A stretch of DNA of 24,825 nt, from the NCBI GenBank assembly GCA_035527275.1, contig DATLBA010000065.1, positions 1 through 24,825 on the forward strand, given 5' to 3'. Under the pieces are notes generated by a model. That model had not been told where the DNA came from and did not search any database. It worked only from the letters and a program-made list of their open reading frames with translations. This document shows positions 6,897 through 14,151 of this stretch, piece by piece (positions within the stretch are counted from its first letter, which is position 1; the number at the start of each line of letters is the position of its first letter). This DNA comes from DATLBA01 sp035527275 (GTDB lineage Bacteria > Planctomycetota > Phycisphaerae > FEN-1346). Position numbers and translations under genes: made by a program.

Positions 6897-8009
6897 TCAA
6901 GCCAGGTAGGCCGGGTCGGACACGTCCTCCAAGAGTTGTTGCGCGCGGCGGCGCTGGGCCAGGTACGCCTCGAAGAGCCCGTCGGCCGCCTCCTCGACCG
7001 TCCGCTTGTTGTTGGTATAGGGGTCCCGGCGCGTCGCCTCGTTGACCTGCTCGATCCACTCGGCCGCAAGCGCCCCCGGCCCGGACAGCGCCCCCGACAG
7101 CCCGCCCGCCACCGCGGCGAGACAGTCGGTGTCGCGGCCGAAGTTTACCGCCGTCAGGATCGCCTGCTTCGGGTCGCCCTTGGAGAGGGCGAAGACGGCC
7201 AGGCCCTTGGAGACGATCTCGTTGGCCTGGCTCATGTGATAGTTGAAGTGGTGCCCCCCGTAGTAGTGTTGGTAGAACTCGTCGCGCATGGCCACGGGGT
7301 CGGTGTGCCTGCCGGCGATTTCCACGGCCCGCGTGACCTCGTCCTTGATGTCGTCGTAGAGCCGGAACAAGCGCGTCGCCTCGGCCCGGTAGTCGGCGTA
7401 GTCCAGAGCGGCCTCGACCACCGCATCGACCGTCGCGCCCGGCCGGCACGCCTCGGCGATCGCCGCGTTGTATAGCGCCGCCCAACGGATGCCGAAGGCC
7501 GTCTCCCGCATGTACAACTTGCCGACCTCGTAGCAGTCGTCGGCCGCCGCCCGGGGGTCTGCGGCGTTAATCAGCCCGATGGGGTGCGACGAGCGGGCCA
7601 GCGAGACCACGTTGGGAAACGGCCAGAGCCGCCCGATGTCCGCAGCCGGCACGCCCGCCCGGGCCGCCTCCAGCAGCGACTTGTCGAACGGCTCCTGCTT
7701 GTAGGCGATCCGGGCCGGATCCAGATCGCGGACCCACACGGCGGCGAGGTCCTCGGCCTTAATCCGCCCCTGCTTGTCGATGATGGCGGTGGTCATGAGC
7801 CTCTGGCGCTCGATACCGTCCTCGGTCGTGCCGGGCGGGCGCTGCCAGTCGGTGCGCTGGACGTAGTGCTTGTAACTGACCAGCCGGTCCAGGAACCCGT
7901 AGGCCTGCTGGATCTTCTCGCGCGACCAGCCCTCGACGGCCGCCCCCATCGCCGAACCGATCCACGACGCCGCGATGCACCCGCGAAACTTCTCTCTCAG
8001 CGTGACCAT
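6897..8009 (-). CDS. ADP-ribosylglycohydrolase family protein
   Basis: Protein of 370 residues in the DraG/ARH family, which removes ADP-ribose from proteins or small molecules using two magnesium ions. The N terminus MVTLREKFRGCIAASWIGSA followed by MGAAVEGW (21-28) is the usual first helix region. TTEDGIERQ (61-69) occupies the place of the first metal motif, normally T-D/E-D. NFGRDTDCLAAVAGG (289-303) carries the C-terminal D-T-D metal ligands (D293, D295). HYYGGHHFNYHMSQAN (248-263) is a distinctive insertion. No signal peptide is present, so it should act in the cytoplasm. The start ATG at 8009 lies inside repeat block 7987-8071. It is 152 bases beyond the PPC gene, so it may have its own promoter. 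The substrate cannot be read from sequence. Confidence 0.85.
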   Translation of the reverse strand: MVTLREKFRGCIAASWIGSAMGAAVEGWSREKIQQAYGFLDRLVSYKHYVQRTDWQRPPGTTEDGIERQRLMTTAIIDKQGRIKAEDLAAVWVRDLDPARIAYKQEPFDKSLLEAARAGVPAADIGRLWPFPNVVSLARSSHPIGLINAADPRAAADDCYEVGKLYMRETAFGIRWAALYNAAIAEACRPGATVDAVVEAALDYADYRAEATRLFRLYDDIKDEVTRAVEIAGRHTDPVAMRDEFYQHYYGGHHFNYHMSQANEIVSKGLAVFALSKGDPKQAILTAVNFGRDTDCLAAVAGGLSGALSGPGALAAEWIEQVNEATRRDPYTNNKRTVEEAADGLFEAYLAQRRRAQQLLEDVSDPAYLA

Positions 8010-8153
8010 GACCTCCCTCCATCCTTCGGGAACGGGAAACCGGCCTCAGGCTATCGCCGGCCGACTCCGCCCGCAAGGCCGCGGGCATAACGGCGGCGGC
8101 AGAAGTGCGGCGGGATGAGCCCGGAGCCGATTAAGGCGTTGAAGGCCCGCGTG
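7987..8153 (-). repeat. Leader of the ADP-ribosylglycohydrolase gene, intact copy of the duplicated segment
   Basis: Blocks 7987-8071 and 8077-8153 are the partners of 6566-6650 (three mismatches) and 6754-6830 (identical). They cover the first codons and almost the entire 152-base gap to the PPC gene, and so presumably the promoter and ribosome-binding region. The two blocks are here separated by only five bases. Confidence 0.85.
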
Positions 8154-8161
8154 GAGGCGGC

Positions 8162-8596
8162 CTATTTCGGCCCCAGCAGGCTGATTTTCCGCTTCGGATC
8201 CAGGCGGCGTTTCATCGCGAGCGCGCTGGTCTTCAGGATCACGATCTCCGCCAGGTACGCCACCTCGCTTTCCGGTTCCAGGTGCCCGCCGTAGGTCTCC
8301 TCTTCGCCAACGGAGATGACGGCGTGGAGGTGCGGCTCGCCGTCGGCGATCACGCCGCTCAACGAGAGCAGTTCCAGCGGTTTCTCGACCTTCCAGAAAT
8401 GGTTCGTCGGGGGGAAGTCCGTGTGCGTGATACAGTGGAGGTGACAGGTCCTGAGCGTTCCGATGCCCGAGACGACCACCCCGTTTCGGACGTCGTGCCG
8501 CTGGATCGCTTCCTGGATGGACTCCAGAAGCCTCTCGCCCGGTTCGAGCGCCACCACCACGATCGGGGCCGCCCCGTCGTGTTCGAGCGTTTTCAT
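8162..8596 (-). CDS. PPC/DUF296 domain protein
   Basis: Single-domain protein of 144 residues belonging to the plant-and-prokaryote conserved (PPC, DUF296) family. In plants the domain sits in AT-hook proteins; the bacterial free-standing forms make trimers and are of uncertain function. Evidence: ALEPGERLLESIQEAIQRH (17-34), NGVVVSGIGTLRTCHLHC (38-55) and the family core GEPHLHAVISVGEEETYGGHL (86-106). The last contains histidines H89, H91 and H105 in the positions that bind metal in structurally known members. The ATG at 8596 overlaps the stop of the RraA-like gene as ATGA, so the two are coupled and likely stoichiometric. A longer frame upstream to 9511 is just the shadow of RraA. Confidence 0.85.
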   Translation of the reverse strand: MKTLEHDGAAPIVVVALEPGERLLESIQEAIQRHDVRNGVVVSGIGTLRTCHLHCITHTDFPPTNHFWKVEKPLELLSLSGVIADGEPHLHAVISVGEEETYGGHLEPESEVAYLAEIVILKTSALAMKRRLDPKRKISLLGPK

Positions 8597-9312
8597 CGCG
8601 GCGCCTCCTCGTCGTCCAGGACCGTCTCGTCGGGTTTCATGCCGAGCGCCTCGTAATGCCGCCGCCGCCCGGCCTTGTCGCGCTGGTGTTCCTCGTGAGC
8701 CCACTTGGCCACATCGAGGGCCGCCGCGCGCGGCACGACGATGACGCCGTCGCCGTCCGCCACCACCACATCGCCGGGGTTGACGACGACCCCGCCGACC
8801 GACACGGGGATGTTCATGGAGTCGTACTTGATCCAGCCCTGAACCATGTTCTGGGAGCAATAGGCCGACCAGAACGGGACTTTCTGGAGGATGATCTCGT
8901 CGGTGTCGCGCACGCCGTCGCTGGTGACGTAGCCGCGCACGCCGCGCCGAATGCCGTCCAGCGTGTTGTTCGAGCCCATCAGGCCCGAGTTGACGCCACT
9001 GAGGTCGATGACGCAGAAGTCGCCCGGCTGAATCTCGTCCATCCACGGATACGGACAGACATCCCTGAAATACCGTCCGACCCACTCCCAGTACTGCTCG
9101 GGTTCCATCTTCGGGATGGTGCCCTGATAGGGAACGTAGCGGCAGGTCCGGGCGATGCCGAACGCCCGCGTTCGCCACAGGGGCCGGATCTGGGGACTCA
9201 TCGAGCCAATATAATGCATCCCCAAGGTGTCCATCCCGTCGCGCACGTCCGCCACGCGCAGGCCTTCGTACGCCGCGAGCAACTTGTCCCGTTCCGTTCG
9301 TGAGCGGTTCAT
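8593..9312 (-). CDS. RraA-like / HMG-CHA aldolase family protein
   Basis: Protein of 239 residues (counted from ATG 9312; an in-frame TTG at 9330 would add six residues but lacks a ribosome site, while TTGGAG lies just before the ATG). The family includes 4-hydroxy-4-methyl-2-oxoglutarate/4-carboxy-4-hydroxy-2-oxoadipate aldolases and the RNase E inhibitor RraA. The core GLMGSNNTLDGIRRGVRGYV (110-129) followed by TSDGVRDTDEI (130-140) has the substrate-binding Arg and metal-binding Asp of the conserved G-x-x-R-D stretch (R135, D136). NPGDVVVADGDGVIVVP, further on, is the usual C-terminal beta strand pair. An N-terminal insertion (about 60-95, rich in W/Y/P) is unusual. It is preceded by UbiA with a 27-base gap and followed by a coupled PPC gene. 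A sugar-acid or keto-acid lyase role is an inference. Confidence 0.8.
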   Translation of the reverse strand: MNRSRTERDKLLAAYEGLRVADVRDGMDTLGMHYIGSMSPQIRPLWRTRAFGIARTCRYVPYQGTIPKMEPEQYWEWVGRYFRDVCPYPWMDEIQPGDFCVIDLSGVNSGLMGSNNTLDGIRRGVRGYVTSDGVRDTDEIILQKVPFWSAYCSQNMVQGWIKYDSMNIPVSVGGVVVNPGDVVVADGDGVIVVPRAAALDVAKWAHEEHQRDKAGRRRHYEALGMKPDETVLDDEEAPR

Positions 9313-9339
9313 AAGGTCGGTGTGCTCCAATGTGGCGCT

Positions 9340-10272
9340 TCACGGGCCGCTGGGGATCGTCGCCTGAAAGATATCGTCCAGCCAGGGGAGCCGCACAAGC
9401 AAACAGCCCACGACGACAAGAGCGGTCAAGCACGCATAGGCGGTAAAGAACCAATTCCGATAAAGCCGCTCCGGATGCTGAGCGGGGCTGTTCGGCAGAA
9501 GCCCCAACCACAGGTACACGGCCATGAAGCCGGCAAGGAAAGGCACAGCCAGAATCAGCTCAATGCGATAACGGTCCAAGAATACGCCGCCGAAGAAGGC
9601 AAACGCTGTGGCATAGAACATGATACTGATATACAGCCGCTCGGGCGTATAGTACTTAAAGGACCAACGATAAGCCCCCGCGACGGCGGGATCTCCGATA
9701 CGACGCATCTCGGCCAGTCGCTTGATCGCCATGAAGTACGCGCCCATCATCCAATAGGACAACAGCACGGATGCCGGTGGCACCAGCAGGCACGGAACCG
9801 CATACCAGCCAAGAAGAAACCGCAGGGGATTGTTCACAGCCTCGGCCAACACATCCAGATAGGGCCATTCTTTCAGCCGCATCGGCTTCACGTTGTAGGC
9901 CAGTCCCATGAGAAGAAGCGCGAGCCCCGTCACAAAAAACGGCAGACTCACCATCCAAGCCAAGAGCAAACCCGCGGCACCGAGAAACAGCCACTGGGCG
10001 TAGGCTATTGGTCCCCTGATAGAGCCCGCAGCCGCAGCCCTGTCCTTCTTATCGGGGTGCTTGCGGTCTCCCGGCGCGTCCAACCACTCGTTGATGGTGT
10101 AATTGCTCGAGCACAGCAGGCACACAGCCGCCAGGCCCAGCCCTATCGAAACCAACGCCCTTAGAGGGTTCTCGGGCTGGCAAGCGAGCCATCCCAACAG
10201 AACGCCCGGCAGCATAAATGCGTTCTTGGACCAATGACTGGGCCGGGCTATGCTAATGTAGTCGCGGATCAC
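9340..10272 (-). CDS. UbiA-family prenyltransferase, decaprenyl-phosphate phosphoribosyltransferase-like
   Basis: Integral membrane protein of 310 residues with about eight or nine hydrophobic segments. The first aspartate-rich motif NEWLDAPGDRKHPDKKDR (61-78), followed by AAAAGS, matches the N-D-x-x-D-x-x-x-D-R-x-HP-x-K pattern of the DPPR synthase branch of UbiA better than that of quinone or heme branches. The second motif region is YNVKPMRLKEWPYLDVLAEA (126-145) with R151. DPPR synthase transfers phosphoribose from PRPP to polyprenyl phosphate at the inner membrane. The GTG start overlaps the TGA of the upstream fusion gene (GTGA), with AGGAGAAAGGG upstream. The upstream HAD domain is a good candidate for removing the 5-phosphate from the product. 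The lipid length and sugar are inferred from family only. Confidence 0.82.
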   Translation of the reverse strand: MIRDYISIARPSHWSKNAFMLPGVLLGWLACQPENPLRALVSIGLGLAAVCLLCSSNYTINEWLDAPGDRKHPDKKDRAAAAGSIRGPIAYAQWLFLGAAGLLLAWMVSLPFFVTGLALLLMGLAYNVKPMRLKEWPYLDVLAEAVNNPLRFLLGWYAVPCLLVPPASVLLSYWMMGAYFMAIKRLAEMRRIGDPAVAGAYRWSFKYYTPERLYISIMFYATAFAFFGGVFLDRYRIELILAVPFLAGFMAVYLWLGLLPNSPAQHPERLYRNWFFTAYACLTALVVVGCLLVRLPWLDDIFQATIPSGP

Positions 10273-12038
10273 GGGCTGCCCTTTCTCCTAGCGACGAACA
10301 TACGAGAGTCTCCCAGATTCAGGTTCACCTCGCGACCGGCCAACAGCTCCGAATCAGCGAGCCAATTCAACACCGTACTGAGTGGGGGAAAGGAAAGGTA
10401 CTGGACGAGTCGCCTGCAAACGTACGAAAGGGGAAAACGCCAACCGACGCGCCGGGACCCGACTATTTCGAGGCCACACAACTGCAGCGCGTACTGCATA
10501 GACCTCGGGCTCAGATAACCCACGTGAGCGATTCGGTGATGCCACCACCACCTGCCCATGAGACGGGCCAAGAAGGCGCTGACATCCGGCGTCACGACCA
10601 CAAGCCGTCCGTTGGAAACAAGCCTGTCGGTCGCCTGACGCATGAGCACCAGCGGCTCCGTGACGTGCTCAAGAACATCGGCGAGCACAACAAGGTCATA
10701 ATGGCTCAGTTGACCCGAACACTCTTCGAGGGTTCCACAGTGAAGCCGCACCCCATTCTTCTCCGCAGCTACGCGGACACACCAGCGGCTCGGTTCGACC
10801 CCCTCCGCCTTAAGGCCCGCGGCGATCGCCTCGGCAACGAGCAGGCCTGTACCAGCCCCCACCTCCAGAAGGGTCTGCGCCTGCGGACGGTAGTGAAACA
10901 GGGCATCCAGAAGCCGGCGCATCTGGATGCGCCGCGCCGAAGAACTGGCTTCGTACTCTGGATCTTCCATACTCCTATACAAATCCAGCATCTCCGTGAC
11001 CGGCAGAGGATCCGCGAAAACGAAGCCACAACGGCTACACCGCCTCAAGGCCGCTGTCTGTCCGTAAGCCTTGTCCGTGATGCGGACAGCATCAGGGCCC
11101 ACATGCTGGCGGATCGTAGAGGGCCTGTACCGATGTGTCGACGACGATCCGCATACCCAGCACTTCTTACCGCGACCAGAGCCGTAGACCGCTTCCAAAT
11201 CAGCGTCCAGCGCGTCCAGCATCATGAGCCGCTTCTCCTTGCGGTTGGACTGCTGGCCGACAATCACAGCCCGCATTCCTGCCTGACCCGCGCCCATCCC
11301 ATCCACGTCCGCGCGGTCCCCCACGTAAACGGTGCAACTCGCGGGAAGCCCCAACCTCTCGGCTGCGACCTCAAAGCCGCGCGGGTTGGGCTTGAAAGCG
11401 CACACATCCGGGTCCGAGGACCATACCACGGCTCTAAAAAGCCCTCCGATCCCCAAGGATTGGAGTTTCCCGGCCGCAGGATAATCGGAATACACCGCCA
11501 TCGGAACGCCCATAGCATGCCACTTTCGGATTCTTCGGATCAGCCCGTGCCGGGCACACATCGGGATAAAGCGCAGCGGCAACTCTTCCATCCAGTAGCG
11601 GGTAGTCGCCCGAACCATCTCCAAAGGCTCATTGGTTCTCTCAGTCGCCCCACACTCTTGAGCGTCCGGCGCCAGGTGTTTGTCAATCTGCGTTCGCCGC
11701 AGCGCCTCCTGAACCTGCCGGTAGTGTAAAATTACGCGTATTTTTCGGAGCGCACACCAGGGACGGTTGACCACGGCGAGAACCATGTGTACCAGCATGA
11801 TCGCGCGCAGCATCGTCTGACGATACAATGTGCCGTCCACGTCAAAAATGACGCCCAAAACTGGCTTCTCAGCAAGCCCGGATTGCTCCATAGCATGGCG
11901 ACCACATCTGCGCACATCGCTTGCCCGCTGGTCCTCCTCCATTTCTGGTCGCAAGCCAGCACCGTATGCAAACCATGCGCTCAAAAACCTCAACCCGATC
12001 GCGCGACTCCTTTGCTTTAGCAGTTCCGGCGAAATCAT
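10269..12038 (-). CDS. HAD phosphatase fused to zinc-ribbon SAM methyltransferase
   Basis: Protein of 589 residues with two enzyme modules. HAD module (about 58-262): FDVDGTLYRQ (65-74) supplies the nucleophile and acid aspartates, YSDYP (183-187) is motif II, KPNPRGFEVA (216-225) holds the motif III lysine, and YVGDRADVDG (238-247) is motif IV. A zinc ribbon follows: CWVC (293-296) and CSRC (334-337). The methyltransferase module begins with TLLEVGAGTGLLVAEA (389-404), the SAM-binding glycine loop, and continues with HYDLVVLADVLEH (446-458). This zinc-ribbon plus class I methyltransferase arrangement is common in sugar-modifying enzymes. I chose ATG 12038, which overlaps the upstream stop as ATGA and follows GGGGAG; a GTG at 12086 is possible. 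It is coupled at both ends. Confidence 0.85.
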   Translation of the reverse strand: MISPELLKQRSRAIGLRFLSAWFAYGAGLRPEMEEDQRASDVRRCGRHAMEQSGLAEKPVLGVIFDVDGTLYRQTMLRAIMLVHMVLAVVNRPWCALRKIRVILHYRQVQEALRRTQIDKHLAPDAQECGATERTNEPLEMVRATTRYWMEELPLRFIPMCARHGLIRRIRKWHAMGVPMAVYSDYPAAGKLQSLGIGGLFRAVVWSSDPDVCAFKPNPRGFEVAAERLGLPASCTVYVGDRADVDGMGAGQAGMRAVIVGQQSNRKEKRLMMLDALDADLEAVYGSGRGKKCWVCGSSSTHRYRPSTIRQHVGPDAVRITDKAYGQTAALRRCSRCGFVFADPLPVTEMLDLYRSMEDPEYEASSSARRIQMRRLLDALFHYRPQAQTLLEVGAGTGLLVAEAIAAGLKAEGVEPSRWCVRVAAEKNGVRLHCGTLEECSGQLSHYDLVVLADVLEHVTEPLVLMRQATDRLVSNGRLVVVTPDVSAFLARLMGRWWWHHRIAHVGYLSPRSMQYALQLCGLEIVGSRRVGWRFPLSYVCRRLVQYLSFPPLSTVLNWLADSELLAGREVNLNLGDSRMFVARRKGSP

Positions 12039-13363
12039 CTCCCCGTACCGCACCGCCCCTTCAGGCTCGCCACTATCCGCAGACACATGTGGCCCGCGGC
12101 CTGAAGGTTGATAGCAGCCACCGGCAGCATGAGTGCCAGCACAGGGAACCGCATTCGCTCACCCTGCGTCCCTACAAGAGAAGCCAGGCCAAGCAGATAG
12201 CACAGAATCAAAATCTCGAACACATAGTAGGCCCCAAACTTCCTTCGCTGGCCGATCGGAGGGAAGATCGAAAACAGCCACAATGGCAGACAAAGCGCAA
12301 ACAGAATGGGCCGCACAGCGGAAGAATACAACCCCTCCGACGTGATCCGGCATGTCACCTTGCGCACAATATTTTCGATTGGAACAAATAAGTATTTCAG
12401 GAACGTCTTACCATAAGACAAGGTAAACGGCGCGGGATCGGAAATGATTTCTTCAAACAGGAGTGCCCTGGCGAAGCGCTCTTGCTCCCCACGCGTCAAC
12501 GACGAATAGGGACGCCCAGCACGCTTCTCTATCTCCCGCGCGAAAACCCTCTGACCTTCGTGATAGTCCGTCGGGTAGTCCTTCACATGTTCCTGAAGCG
12601 TACAGCATATTGCGAAGGTCGCGTAGTTCCGCGAGCCCGTCGTCAGGTGCTTCACGCGATGTTCTTGCATGAACGAGACGCCAACCGCGAGCCCTGCGAA
12701 CAGAACGTAGGCCAATACGTGCGACCGGGGAACCTTCTGGCCAAAACGCGAGACAAGCAGACCGAGAACCGGTATGAGGAGCGGAAACAGCGTGAAAACC
12801 GGCCTTGTTAAAGTGGCCATCGCGAGCGAGGCACCTCCGAGCAGTACATAGGCCCACGATCGCTTGAACAACAGAACGTATGCAAAGCCCGCAAAGCATA
12901 AAGCCGCCTGAAAATCGCTGAGCACGCTCAAGGCCATGCCCATTCCGGCCCAAAAGAACACAGCTGTTAGGACAGCTCTTAGAGTCGGCTCCGTGTGGCC
13001 TGCCACCCCTTCTAACAACCGCCAAACCAGTAGAGAAAACCCTAGGTTTGCCACAAGTTGCAAGCCAATCGCAATGTGGTATCCGTACTGGTCTCCCCCC
13101 ACAGAGAAACACAGGCAGAGAAACAACGGATAGCCCAGCGTGCGCCCGCTTGGAATCAGCGTTCCCGTCTCCAGCAGCGCCTTTGCCAGGGCGAGATAGC
13201 CTCTGGTATCCGGTTCCACCACGAACGACTCAAAGCCCTCGTGGGGCAGGCTGCAAAGCCAGGCAAACACCCCAATCTCAATGGCAACGAATGCGAGGAA
13301 AAGCCCCAGGATGAGCCGAAACCTAGCCTTGCCAGGCACGAGAGACGTGGACGTTTCAGCCAT
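12035..13363 (-). CDS. Polytopic membrane glycosyltransferase of GT-C type
   Basis: Membrane protein of 442 residues with about ten hydrophobic segments. It starts at ATG 13363, with GGGAGG five bases upstream, in preference to longer frames without a ribosome site. After the first membrane helix (about 15-37) the outer loop reads EPDTRGYLALAKALLETG (50-67), then PSGRTLGYPLFLCL (71-84). This acidic loop plus R-x-x-GYP pattern is typical of GT-C enzymes (ArnT/PMT/GT39-like), which use polyprenyl-phosphate sugars as donors. A long soluble segment with EHVKDYPTDYHEGQRVF lies between later helices. The acceptor is unknown. It is the first gene of a coupled three-gene group with a HAD-methyltransferase and a UbiA enzyme, which fits a lipid-linked sugar route. 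Confidence 0.75.
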   Translation of the reverse strand: MAETSTSLVPGKARFRLILGLFLAFVAIEIGVFAWLCSLPHEGFESFVVEPDTRGYLALAKALLETGTLIPSGRTLGYPLFLCLCFSVGGDQYGYHIAIGLQLVANLGFSLLVWRLLEGVAGHTEPTLRAVLTAVFFWAGMGMALSVLSDFQAALCFAGFAYVLLFKRSWAYVLLGGASLAMATLTRPVFTLFPLLIPVLGLLVSRFGQKVPRSHVLAYVLFAGLAVGVSFMQEHRVKHLTTGSRNYATFAICCTLQEHVKDYPTDYHEGQRVFAREIEKRAGRPYSSLTRGEQERFARALLFEEIISDPAPFTLSYGKTFLKYLFVPIENIVRKVTCRITSEGLYSSAVRPILFALCLPLWLFSIFPPIGQRRKFGAYYVFEILILCYLLGLASLVGTQGERMRFPVLALMLPVAAINLQAAGHMCLRIVASLKGRCGTGR

Positions 13364-13377
13364 CGCATCCTCCCACC

Positions 13378-13548
13378 CTACACGCACATTCTCCTGACCT
13401 CCTCGGGCCAGTAAGCACAGCAGCCATCGGCGGCCGAGGCCCGGAAGGGCCAGCACCGCTGGCTCGGAGACCATTTGAGCGCCAGAAGCATCTCGACGGA
13501 AATATCCTCGTCAATCGTCTCCCAGTGCACGCCGATCCCGCCACCGAT
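13378..13548 (-). pseudogene. Remnant of a DUF2442 protein gene
   Basis: Read on the minus strand, the frame gives IGGGIGVHWETIDEDISVE followed by MLLALK. This matches the conserved C-terminal end of DUF2442 (..GGGIHWP-DEDISVEGLL..). The frame is closed upstream by a TAG at 13549-13551, where the family would normally continue, and runs on to a TAG at 13378-13380 through about 30 non-family residues. The family is usually 80-90 residues and is often paired with a DUF4160 protein in toxin-antitoxin-like loci; neither the N-terminal part nor a partner is present here. The segment just upstream (13594-13609) is a palindromic element. Identification rests on memory of the motif, not on a search. 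Confidence 0.5.
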
Positions 13549-13593
13549 CTATATCACATCCTGCCCGCCGCTGGCAAGCGAAAAAGGCTACAT

Positions 13594-13609
13594 CCCGATG
13601 TACATCGGG
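13594..13609. repeat. CCCGATGTACATCGGG palindrome, copy 2
   Basis: A perfect 16-bp palindrome with the same arms as the elements at 3955-3970, 13656-13669 and 18046-18063. It lies just beyond the DUF2442 remnant. Confidence 0.8.
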
Positions 13610-13655
13610 TTGCTAAACGCGACGTTGCCGTTCGCCGTTCAGTTCAACGTTCAAT

Positions 13656-13669
13656 CCCGATATATCGGG
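13656..13669. repeat. CCCGATATATCGGG palindrome, copy 3
   Basis: A perfect 14-bp palindrome, only 46 bases beyond copy 2. The arms are conserved and the central bases differ, as expected for a family whose secondary structure matters more than its centre. Confidence 0.8.
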
Positions 13670-13722
13670 GAAGGTTCAAGGTTCAATGTCCGACGTTGGC
13701 CGTTTGCCGTTCATTCCGCATT

Positions 13723-13740
13723 CCGCAATTTTACCCGCCG
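13723..13740. repeat. CCGCAATTTTACCCGCCG element
   Basis: These 18 bases are identical to 15724-15741. Both copies lie shortly upstream (about 115 and 77 bases) of the long direct repeats at 13839 and 15801. Here the second GGCGGG arm is missing, replaced by another sequence with a further CACCCGCCGTAG at about 13758. Confidence 0.7.
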
Positions 13741-13838
13741 GCCTCTTGGGAGGGTTCACCCGCCGTAGTCCGCCCTTCACCGTTCTGCGGTTCCTTGTTC
13801 GACATTCTACATTCGCCGTCTCCCTTCTCTGTTTTCCA

Positions 13839-14071
13839 CTGCCATTTTGGCAGTCCGGGCCGATGGACGCATGGAGCAGGGCCGATGGGAAAGGGCGAAA
13901 CGCGCCCGCGGACGCATGGAGGAGTGCCAATGTGACAGGGCCAAAAAGGGGGTCCAAAAGCGCCAATTCGGGTCCAATCCCGACCAAAAATGGGAAAAAA
14001 GTCGAAAAAAGCGCCCGATTCGGCCTTACCCATCTTGACATTCTGGCCCCAGAACCCCCTTGGAGCTAGCG
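13839..14071. repeat. Long direct repeat, left copy (upstream of catalase)
   Basis: About 233 bases that recur at 15801-16034 with only scattered differences and one single-base indel near 13860. The repeat opens with the hairpin CTGCCA-ttt-TGGCAG and ends at GCTAGCG. It contains internal near-repeats around GCATGGAGCAGGGCC and GCATGGAGGAGTGCC, and three A-tracts at 13986-13990, 13995-14000 and 14005-14010. It sits directly before the catalase promoter region. A frame is open across both copies on the minus strand, but the product is not recognisable and I do not call it a gene. Confidence 0.9.
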
Positions 14072-14151
14072 TCCAGGACGGCCGCGGTTTTTCTTGCGTT
14101 GCGGACAGAAGGGACCACAATATAGGACGGCCCAGGACAAGGAGCCCAGCC

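Larger units (their letters stand above)
13549..13838. other. Repeat-rich noncoding stretch upstream of the catalase cassette
   Basis: No credible gene. The stretch carries two TCCCGAT-type palindromes, several GTTCAA/AACGTT-type short repeats (for example GTTCAGTTCAACGTTCAA at about 13638-13654) and one TTTTACCCGCCG element. Its composition is visibly less GC-rich than that of the flanking genes. Confidence 0.6.

Noticed and set aside
8115..8290. Plus-strand start MSPEPIKALKARVEAAYFG, which looks protein-like
   Set aside because: It begins in the duplicated leader block and runs antisense into the PPC gene; the other copy (6792) diverges after the same 13 residues. The likeness to a protein start is probably chance, though its presence in both copies was worth noting.
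14094..14126. Strong katA promoter TTGCGT/TATAGG
   Set aside because: The spacing is 21 bases for that pair. The alternative TTGCGG with 16 bases fits better but is still weak, so no separate promoter feature was entered.
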